This document shows positions 1 through 6,971 of a stretch of 6,971 nucleotides of DNA, piece after piece. Position numbers and translations under genes: made by a program. Location: contig DSAI01000018.1 in NCBI GenBank assembly GCA_011372845.1, forward strand, positions 1 through 6,971. Reading direction: 5' to 3'. The stretch is from Actinomycetota bacterium. GTDB taxonomy: Bacteria; Actinomycetota; Coriobacteriia; Anaerosomatales; Anaerosomataceae. Numbering within the stretch: position 1 is the first letter of the stretch; the number at the start of each line of letters is the position of its first letter. The notes under the pieces are model-generated. The model was not told the DNA's origin. It searched no databases and saw only the letters and a list, made by a program, of their open reading frames with translations.

Positions 1-5
1 AGGGT

Positions 6-689
6 TCAGTCCTCTATGCCGAGCAGAGCCGGCAGCTCGCTGATGTCATCGATGACCGCATCGGGCTCCGCGGCCTCCAGCCGGTCCCGCGAAGCCACGC
101 CCCACGTGGCCGCGATGGTCGCGGCCCCGGCAGCGTTGCCTGCCTGGATGTCCATCGGGCTGTCGCCCACATAGATCGCACGTGTGGGATCCACCCCGAG
201 CAGACGGGCACCCGTCAGCACCGGCAAGGGGTCGGGCTTGTGGACCGGCGTGTCATCCGCGGTCACCACCGCCCCGAGGTAGTGGCCGAGTTCGAAGAGG
301 GCGATCGCGCGATGCGCCATGTGGCGGCTCTTCGAGGTCACGATACCCAGGGGTAGAGCAGCTCCCGTGAGGGTCCGGAGCGTGGCGACCGTGTTGGGGT
401 ACAGCCGCGCCATCTCGTCGTGGGTCCGGTGGTTGAACTCCCGGTACGACGCCAGAAGGCGGCCGGCGGTGTCCTCGTCTCCGGTGAAGTGGCGCATCTG
501 CTCGGCAAGGGGTATGCCTACGTAGTGCATGAGCTCGTCATCGGGCAACGACGCGCCAAGGACGTCGGCGGTCGCGTGACGGAACGAGGCCAGGATGTGG
601 GGCAGGGTGTCAACGACCGTGCCGTCGAGGTCGAAGAGCACCGCTTGCGTGGTCGAGAGCCGCGAGATGAGGGTTTTCACGTGCATCAT
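6..689 (-). CDS. HAD-superfamily phosphatase, PpaX/Gph-like (probable pyrophosphatase or phosphoglycolate phosphatase)
   Basis: A 227-residue soluble cytoplasmic hydrolase of the haloacid dehalogenase superfamily. All four HAD motifs are visible: motif I LFDLDGTVVDT (18-28) with nucleophile D20 and acid/base D22; motif II IVTSK (116-120) with T118 or S119; motif III lysine K151 in HKPDP; motif IV VGDSPMD (174-180) with D176 and D180. Residues from about 30 to 95 form the small helical cap of subfamily I. The stretch SYREFNHRTHDEM (81-93) and VVTADDTPVHKPDP resemble Bacillus PpaX, a pyrophosphatase, as I remember that sequence. Phosphoglycolate phosphatase is the main alternative; substrate cannot be settled by eye. 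The start is uncertain: ATG-ATG at 689 and 686 abuts the only purine-rich stretch (GGTAGG), which is too close, whereas GTG at 678-680 (codon 4) would have AGG 9 nt upstream. It follows the MFS gene by 42 nt with no terminator between, so co-transcription is likely. Confidence 0.9.
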   Translation of the reverse strand: MMHVKTLISRLSTTQAVLFDLDGTVVDTLPHILASFRHATADVLGASLPDDELMHYVGIPLAEQMRHFTGDEDTAGRLLASYREFNHRTHDEMARLYPNTVATLRTLTGAALPLGIVTSKSRHMAHRAIALFELGHYLGAVVTADDTPVHKPDPLPVLTGARLLGVDPTRAIYVGDSPMDIQAGNAAGAATIAATWGVASRDRLEAAEPDAVIDDISELPALLGIED

Positions 690-731
690 CCTACCATCAG
701 CCGACCGCGAGGGGGACGCGCTTGCAAAGGC

Positions 732-1955
732 TCACGCAGCGGCCCCGGCGGCGTCGGCGATGTTCTCCTCATCGTCACGGATCCCGCGCAGCAGCACGAA
801 CGTCGCGATGGCGCCGAGCGCGTACAGGGCGGCTGTGTAGAAGTAGGGTGTGGTGTACGACTGCTCCATGAGCCTCCCGCCGATCGCGCTCCCCGCGAGC
901 CAGGCGACGCTCCAGCCGAACCGCATCCAGCCCGCGACCAGCGGCTTGTCCGACGGCGGAAGACCGGCCATGGACAACTGGTTGTAGATCGGCCAGGACA
1001 TGTTCATCAGCATCCCCCGGAACCAGAAGAGGGAGGCTGCCACGGGCAGGCTCTGGGTGAACGGGATGGCGAGCAGGAACGGGAGCGAGGCCAGCTCTGT
1101 CACCACGATGGTGCCGGCGAGACCGAGCCGCCGCGCAAGGCGGGGGGTGCTGAGCGCCGCGATCGCCATGGCAATGGAACTGACCGCCTGGATCACTCCC
1201 ACCTCGGTGACCGTGGCGCCCAGCCGGTGCTTGAGGAAGAGGGCGACGAACGGCATCACGAGTCCGGCGCCGAGCGAGAGCAGCATCTCCGGCACAAGAA
1301 GCCGAGCGACGCGGCCCCACGACCGGAAGCCCTTCAGAGACGCGATCCATGCGGCCACCGGTCGCGTGCGCCCGGTCGTCGGAGGGTCACTGATGTGCGC
1401 GGCGAACACCCCGCTCGCCATCATGATGAGCGCTGCGAGCACTATCGTGGCCCGGTACGCATCGAGCTCGCCTATCGTCGGCCGCAGCAGCACGGGGACC
1501 ACGCCACCGATGAGCGAGCCGGCCACCATGGCTCCGGTGCGCGCCACGAAGTCGGCGGTGAAGAGGTGGGTCCTTCTTCCGCGCTCCGCGTTCTCCGAGA
1601 GGAAGGAGGTCGAGAGCGTCTGCATCGCTCCGTCACCCACGCCGTAGAGGAGTCCGAGCGTCACGATAGCGATGGCGGACGGAGCGTATGCCTGTCCCGG
1701 CCTGGAGAGACCGAGCGCCAAGCCGGCGAACACCATGAGCCGCCGGTACCCGAGCGACGTGACGAGTGGCGGTAGCACGAGACAGACGGCCGCCGCCGCG
1801 AGCGCCAGGGCGCCCTCGACGTCGCCCACGACCGCCTCGCTGAAGCCCCGATCCTTGAGGTAGATGGCGAAGGCGGTGCCGATGACGCCGTACCCCATGT
1901 TCTGCAGCACCGCGACCATGAGGTAGTTGCGAGCGTTCGGCCCGAACACGCGCAT
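732..1955 (-). CDS. MFS transporter, 12 predicted membrane helices, substrate unknown
   Basis: A 407-residue integral membrane permease of the major facilitator superfamily. It is almost entirely hydrophobic helices, with polar loops where the fold expects them: after TM2 (TSLGYRRL, 66-73, a degenerate motif A), after TM4 (ENAERGRRTH, 121-130), and a long central cytoplasmic loop (about 187-217). The two halves repeat each other: AIYLKDRGFSEAVVG (30-44) matches ALFLKHRLGATVTEVG (238-253), each followed by a helix and a short basic loop (GYRR and LARRLG), the usual MFS duplication. The C-terminus is short, acidic and cytoplasmic. Efflux is a reasonable guess, but no substrate can be read from the sequence. 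The frame is closed upstream by TGA at 2001-2003 and has no start codon before ATG 1955. That ATG lies inside a strong hairpin and has no Shine-Dalgarno sequence. GTG 1949 or ATG 1919 (codon 13, at the start of TM1) are alternatives. Confidence 0.9.
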   Translation of the reverse strand: MRVFGPNARNYLMVAVLQNMGYGVIGTAFAIYLKDRGFSEAVVGDVEGALALAAAAVCLVLPPLVTSLGYRRLMVFAGLALGLSRPGQAYAPSAIAIVTLGLLYGVGDGAMQTLSTSFLSENAERGRRTHLFTADFVARTGAMVAGSLIGGVVPVLLRPTIGELDAYRATIVLAALIMMASGVFAAHISDPPTTGRTRPVAAWIASLKGFRSWGRVARLLVPEMLLSLGAGLVMPFVALFLKHRLGATVTEVGVIQAVSSIAMAIAALSTPRLARRLGLAGTIVVTELASLPFLLAIPFTQSLPVAASLFWFRGMLMNMSWPIYNQLSMAGLPPSDKPLVAGWMRFGWSVAWLAGSAIGGRLMEQSYTTPYFYTAALYALGAIATFVLLRGIRDDEENIADAAGAAA

Positions 1956-1987
1956 ACCCGGCCGGCACCCGCCGGCCGGGTATGCGC
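1950..1987. repeat. Perfect 17-bp inverted repeat with 4-nt loop, overlapping the MFS start codon
   Basis: The arms 1950-1966 (GCGCATACCCGGCCGGC) and 1971-1987 are exact reverse complements around the loop ACCC (1967-1970). As RNA this would be a very stable GC-rich stem-loop. It begins 53 nt downstream of the gyrA stop, where a terminator would be expected, but neither strand has the T-run that follows an intrinsic terminator. The stem includes ATG 1953-1955, the apparent MFS start, and fills the place where a ribosome-binding site should be. It may be a terminator without a U-tract, a stem that limits MFS translation, a protein-binding palindrome, or a copy of a dispersed palindromic element. 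The repeat itself is certain; its role is not. Confidence 0.9.
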
Positions 1988-2040
1988 ATCCTTGCTCGTG
2001 TCATCTTCCAGGTGGACCCGCCTCGAGGCTCTCGGAGGCC

Positions 2041-4602
2041 CTACTCCTCTTCGCTGAAGTCCTCGCTCACGAGCTCTTCCGCTTCTGCCTCACGATCGGT
2101 GAGACCGGGTACCTGGTCGACCGCTTCTTCGAGCAATGCCTGCTGGCCCTCAGCGGCGGCGGGGCGCTTCTTCTTCTTCGCGCTCACCCGGGCGATGGCT
2201 GAGACGCGGTCTGAATCGGCCACGTTCATGACCTTGACCCCCTGGGTAGAACGTCCCAGTTGGCTGATGTCCTCGGCGCGCACCCTGATGACCACGCCCT
2301 CCTCCGAGATGAGCATCAACTCGTGCCCTGGCATGACGATCTTCATGCCGGCGAGGCGGCCCTTCTTCTCGGTCACCTGGATCGTCTTGACGCCCATCCC
2401 CCCGCGCTTCTGGGTGGGGTACTGGTCGACCGGCGTGCGCTTGCCGTAGCCGCGCTCAGTCACCACGAAGAGCTCCGAACCGGGATACGCGATCTCCATG
2501 CCGAGCACGCGATCGTCGTCCTGCACGTTCATGCCGCGCACCCCCATGGTGTCGCGGCCCATCGGGCGTGCGTCGGTCTCGCTCCACTTGATGGCCTTGC
2601 CTTGCGAGGAGACCATCATGACCTCCTGGCCTTCCTTGACACGGCGCACGGCGATCAGCTCGTCCCCGTCGCGCAGGTTGATGGCGATGATGCCATCCCG
2701 GCGGGACCGGTCGTACGCCTGTATCGCCGTCTTCTTCACCATGCCGTGCGAGGTGGCGAACAGCAGGTGCTCGTCAGCGCTGAACTCTCTGGTGGTGATC
2801 GCCGCGGCGATCCTTTCGTCCTGCTCGAAGGGCAGCAGGTTCACCACGGCTGTGCCGCGCGCGTGCCGGGAGCCCACCGGAAGCTCGTGCACCTTCAAGC
2901 GGTACACCTTGCCCTTGGTGGAGAAGAAGAGCACGTAATCGTGCGTGGAGCTGATGAACAGCTGCTCCACGAAGTCGCTGTCCTTGAGGTTGACGCCCGA
3001 GATGCCCTTGCCGCCGCGGCGCTGCTGCCGATACGTGGCCACCGGGAGCCGCTTGACGTAGCCGGCCTTCGTGATGGTGACGACCATATCCTCCTCGGCG
3101 ATGAGATCCTCGACGTCGAGGTCGCGGGCTGTGCCCGATATCTCGGTGCGCCGCTTGTCGCCGTACTTCTCCTTGATCTCACACATCTCGTCCTTGATGA
3201 TCTGCAGCACGAGCGACTCGTCTGCGAGGACCTTCTTGAACCACGCGATGCGCTCGCGAAGCTCGGCGAGTTCGTCCTCGATCTTCGAGCGCTCGAGCCC
3301 GGTGAGGCGGCGGAGCCGCATCTCGAGGATCGCGTCTGTCTGGGCCTCGGAGAGACCGAACCGCTCGATCAACCGCGCCTTGGCCTCGGCGTCATCCTGG
3401 CTGCCGCGGATGATCTTGATGACCTCGTCGATGTTGTCGAGCGCGATCATGTAGCCCTCGAGTATGTGGGCCCGCTCCTCGGCCTTGCGCAGGTCATAGC
3501 GCGTACGTCGTACGATGACGTCCTTCTGGTGCTCCACGTAGTAGAAGAGCATCTGCTTGAGCGAAAGCTCCCTGGGGACGCCATCCACGAGCGCGAGCTG
3601 GATGATGCCCTGGCCGGTCTCGAGAGGGGTGTGCTTGAAAAGCTTGTTGAGCACGACCTGCGGGATCGCGGTCTGTTTCAGCTCCACCACGATGCGCATG
3701 CCCTTGCGGTCCGACTCGTCCCGGAGATCCGATATCTCCGGCAGCTTCTTCTCGCGCACCAGTTCGGCGATCTTGCTCACGAGCTTCGCCTTGTTCACTG
3801 TGTACGGGATCTCTGTGACGATGATTCGCATGCGGCCGGTGGATGTCTGCTCCACGTGCGCCTTGCCGCGGATCTTGATCGAGCCGCGGCCGGTCTCGTA
3901 GGCCGAGACGATCCCTTCGCGCCCCATGATCATCCCGCCTGTGGGGAAGTCGGGGCCGTGGATGTGCTGCATGAGTCCGTCGAGCGTGATCTCGGGATCG
4001 TCTATCAACGCGCACGTGGCATCGACGACCTCACGGAGGTTGTGGGGCGGGATGTTGGTCGCCATTCCCACGGCGATACCCGCCGACCCGTTCACCAGCA
4101 GGTTGGGGTAGCGCGCCGGCAGCACCAGCGGTTCCTTGAGGGACTCGTCGTAGTTGGGCCCGAAGTCCACGGTCTCTTTCTCAAGATCACGCAGCAGCTC
4201 CATGGCGGGTCGCGCGAGGCGCGACTCCGTGTATCGCATCGCAGCCGCCGAGTCGCCATCGACCGAGCCGAAGTTGCCGTGACCATCAACCAGCGGGGCG
4301 CGCATAGCCCAGCTCTGGGCCATGCGGACCATCGTGTCGTAGACAGCCGAGTCACCGTGCGGGTGGTACTTGCCGATGACCTCTCCCACGGTCCACGCTG
4401 ACTTCTTGTAAGCGCGGTTCGGCGTCAGTCCCGACTCGCTCATCGCGTAGAGGATGCGTCGATGGACAGGCTTCAAGCCGTCCCGCACATCGGGAAGCGC
4501 TCGTGCGACGATGACGCTCATCGAGTATTCGAGGAATGACTTCCGTAGTTCGTCCTCTATGTCGATCGGCGTAACGCTCGATGCGATTTCCGGTTCTGTC
4601 AC
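2041..4602 (-). CDS. gyrA: DNA gyrase subunit A (DNA breakage-reunion and wrapping subunit)
   Basis: This 853-residue subunit pairs with GyrB as A2B2 to introduce negative supercoils using ATP. It cuts both strands through a tyrosine and wraps DNA on its C-terminal domain. The catalytic pair is R123-Y124 in [10 protein letters not shown]. The quinolone region is [11 protein letters not shown] (80-90). An N-terminal breakage-reunion domain runs to about 490, including the coiled-coil arm around 360-480. The six-bladed C-terminal pinwheel follows (about 500-805), with the GyrA box QRRGGKG at 527-533, which distinguishes gyrase from topoisomerase IV ParC. A second box-like QKRGGMG lies at 731-737. 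The protein ends with KKKKR (809-813) and an acidic tail. The start is GTG at 4600-4602, supported by GAGGAG 9 nt upstream and by the usual distance from the N-terminus to [17 protein letters not shown]. It starts 16 nt after the stop of the upstream membrane-protein gene. Full length, no disruption. Confidence 0.98.
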   Translation of the reverse strand: MTEPEIASSVTPIDIEDELRKSFLEYSMSVIVARALPDVRDGLKPVHRRILYAMSESGLTPNRAYKKSAWTVGEVIGKYHPHGDSAVYDTMVRMAQSWAMRAPLVDGHGNFGSVDGDSAAAMRYTESRLARPAMELLRDLEKETVDFGPNYDESLKEPLVLPARYPNLLVNGSAGIAVGMATNIPPHNLREVVDATCALIDDPEITLDGLMQHIHGPDFPTGGMIMGREGIVSAYETGRGSIKIRGKAHVEQTSTGRMRIIVTEIPYTVNKAKLVSKIAELVREKKLPEISDLRDESDRKGMRIVVELKQTAIPQVVLNKLFKHTPLETGQGIIQLALVDGVPRELSLKQMLFYYVEHQKDVIVRRTRYDLRKAEERAHILEGYMIALDNIDEVIKIIRGSQDDAEAKARLIERFGLSEAQTDAILEMRLRRLTGLERSKIEDELAELRERIAWFKKVLADESLVLQIIKDEMCEIKEKYGDKRRTEISGTARDLDVEDLIAEEDMVVTITKAGYVKRLPVATYRQQRRGGKGISGVNLKDSDFVEQLFISSTHDYVLFFSTKGKVYRLKVHELPVGSRHARGTAVVNLLPFEQDERIAAAITTREFSADEHLLFATSHGMVKKTAIQAYDRSRRDGIIAINLRDGDELIAVRRVKEGQEVMMVSSQGKAIKWSETDARPMGRDTMGVRGMNVQDDDRVLGMEIAYPGSELFVVTERGYGKRTPVDQYPTQKRGGMGVKTIQVTEKKGRLAGMKIVMPGHELMLISEEGVVIRVRAEDISQLGRSTQGVKVMNVADSDRVSAIARVSAKKKKRPAAAEGQQALLEEAVDQVPGLTDREAEAEELVSEDFSEEE
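4279..4398 (-). other. Quinolone resistance-determining region of gyrA, susceptible-type residues
   Basis: This covers GyrA codons 69-108. The positions equivalent to E. coli S83 and D87 are S85 (codon TCG, 4348-4350) and D89 (codon GAC, 4336-4338), within [20 protein letters not shown]. Both residues anchor the water-metal ion bridge that binds fluoroquinolones in characterised gyrases. The common resistance substitutions at these two positions are absent. Confidence 0.9.
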
Positions 4603-4611
4603 CTGGTGTCA

Positions 4612-4617
4612 CTCCTC
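4612..4617 (-). promoter_or_regulatory. Ribosome-binding site of gyrA
   Basis: GAGGAG on the minus strand, 9 nt before the GTG start of gyrA. It sits in the 16-nt gap after the stop codon of the upstream membrane-protein gene. This match selects GTG 4602 as the gyrA start. It also places the site where ribosomes finishing the upstream gene could feed gyrA initiation. Confidence 0.8.
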
Positions 4618-4618
4618 G

Positions 4619-5086
4619 TCACTGATGGTGCTTTCGGTACAGCACGACGGCACCCGCGATACATCCGGCCCCGATCGCCAGCATGATAAGCGACGCCATC
4701 GCCGCCAACAGCACGGCTGACTGATCCGCACCGCGTGTCCTGCTGAACAACACGAACGCCTCGATCACAACGAAGGCGCCTATCGAGCCGAGGATGGCAA
4801 TCGCCGCGTTCACGAGGGGCTTGCTCGCGCCCGGGGGCGTGTGCTCCTGGGTTCGCAGCTCCGCAAGCATCGCTTCCACCCGCTCGTCCGATACGGGGTC
4901 CGCGGCCTTGTCCTCCGGTGCCGCTTCCTCCTCTTGCGGTGCGGGCGGTTGCTTCACCCGGGTGAGTGCGTCCTCCAACTCGCGCGCCGCCTGGTCGCGC
5001 TCCCGTTCCTGCCGGAACCTCTCGAAAGCCTCCGCCTCCCAGGGCGGAGGCTCGAACCGTGATCTGGGTCTCTCCTCGGGCGCCAT
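4619..5086 (-). CDS. Small two-helix membrane protein of unknown function, encoded between gyrB and gyrA
   Basis: A 155-residue protein I do not recognise. Residues 1-88 are hydrophilic and charged: a proline/aromatic start (RFEPPPWEAEAFERF, 10-24), a likely amphipathic helix or coiled coil (about 17-44, rich in E, R, A and Q), a Pro/Glu/Ala linker (47-65), and a second short helix (66-80). Two hydrophobic segments follow, about 90-114 and 124-149, joined by a short loop SRTRGADQSA, ending in the basic tail RKHHQ. The positive-inside rule puts both ends in the cytoplasm. There is no signal peptide and no catalytic motif. The start ATG 5084-5086 has GGAG 7 nt upstream. The gene is 25 nt after gyrB and 16 nt before gyrA, so it is almost certainly co-transcribed with both. 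GC-rich codon use matches its neighbours. A reading frame on the opposite strand overlaps it but lacks membrane segments and an obvious start site. Confidence 0.82.
   Translation of the reverse strand: MAPEERPRSRFEPPPWEAEAFERFRQERERDQAARELEDALTRVKQPPAPQEEEAAPEDKAADPVSDERVEAMLAELRTQEHTPPGASKPLVNAAIAILGSIGAFVVIEAFVLFSRTRGADQSAVLLAAMASLIMLAIGAGCIAGAVVLYRKHHQ
5027..5052. repeat. 10-bp perfect inverted repeat inside the start of the small membrane-protein gene
   Basis: The arms AGCCTCCGCC (5027-5036) and GGCGGAGGCT (5043-5052) are exact reverse complements with a 6-nt loop. The element begins 31 nt downstream of the last base of the start codon and encodes the PPPWEAEA region. An RNA stem here could slow early translation. 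It could also be a by-product of Pro, Glu and Ala codons in GC-rich DNA. No T-run follows it, so it is not an intrinsic terminator. Confidence 0.6.
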
Positions 5087-5093
5087 CCGCTAT

Positions 5094-5097
5094 CTCC
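5094..5097 (-). promoter_or_regulatory. Ribosome-binding site of the small membrane-protein gene
   Basis: GGAG on the minus strand, 7 nt before ATG 5086, in the 25-nt gap after the gyrB stop. It supports this start for the 155-residue protein and supports the gene being translated. Confidence 0.7.
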
Positions 5098-5111
5098 ACT
5101 AGCACTCCGTG

Positions 5112-6971
<1,860 letters not shown>

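Noticed and set aside
690..731. Spacer between the MFS and HAD genes
   Set aside because: Only 42 nt. I found no promoter-like boxes, stem-loop or terminator in it beyond a weak GGTAGG before the HAD start.
420..1775. 451-codon plus-strand frame across the HAD and MFS genes
   Set aside because: It crosses two well-supported minus-strand genes and reads as R/E/H/G-rich low-complexity sequence with no recognisable fold. It is a by-product of GC-biased third codon positions.
1633..2004. 123-codon minus-strand frame beginning with ATG 2004 (CTGGAAG just before it), overlapping the MFS 5' end
   Set aside because: The start context is fairly good, but the frame runs out of phase through the MFS coding region and gives an R-rich, featureless product. 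MFS membrane helices lie in the other frame.
2020..2039. Short palindrome GCCTCGAGGC (2020-2029) and a possible 5-bp stem just after gyrA
   Set aside because: The pairing is too short and has no T-run, so it is weak as a terminator. The 17-bp repeat further on is the stronger structure.
3502..3514. Tandem CGTACG copies separated by one base
   Set aside because: They lie within gyrA codons for VRRTRY and have no regulatory context; a coding coincidence.
2260..4401. 713-codon open frame on the plus strand, antisense to gyrA
   Set aside because: Its composition (runs of H, D, L, V, A, R and E without any domain) is the typical complement of a GC-rich gene. The minus strand encodes a complete, motif-perfect GyrA.

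Overview
This is a high-GC bacterial chromosome segment. It holds five protein genes, all on the minus strand, so transcription runs from the right edge to the left. In that order they are gyrB (5' end cut off by the window), a small two-helix membrane protein of unknown function, gyrA, a 12-helix MFS permease and a HAD-family phosphatase resembling PpaX. The genes are tightly spaced (gaps of 25, 16, 85 and 42 nt), no stretch over 300 bases lacks a gene, and I see no tRNA, rRNA, CRISPR array, insertion sequence or prophage remnant.

The organism is probably an actinobacterial-type lineage. The reasons are high GC in the third codon position, a short GyrB without the Toprim insertion found in enterobacteria, gyrB and gyrA side by side, and a GTG start on gyrA. 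A deep-branching group such as Coriobacteriia would fit, but this is inference and no marker here fixes it. In many bacteria a gyrB-gyrA pair lies just downstream of dnaA-dnaN-recF, so the window may be close to the replication origin.

Right part (4600-6971): gyrB and gyrA encode the two subunits of DNA gyrase, and every catalytic motif expected in the visible parts is present. The two genes are separated by a 155-codon gene whose stop lies 16 nt before the gyrA start. The gyrA ribosome-binding site sits in that 16-nt gap, so translation of the three genes may be coupled. Middle (1950-2040): the 85-nt gap after gyrA ends in a perfect 17-bp inverted repeat with a 4-nt loop. It covers the apparent start codon of the MFS gene and is the most unusual non-coding structure in the window. 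Left part (6-1955): the MFS permease and the phosphatase form a short downstream pair with no evident link to DNA topology.

Most of the window is ordinary housekeeping sequence. I do not see a new multi-gene system. The items worth a second look are the gene between gyrB and gyrA, the large hairpin at the MFS start, a second GyrA-box-like motif, and the charged tail of GyrA.
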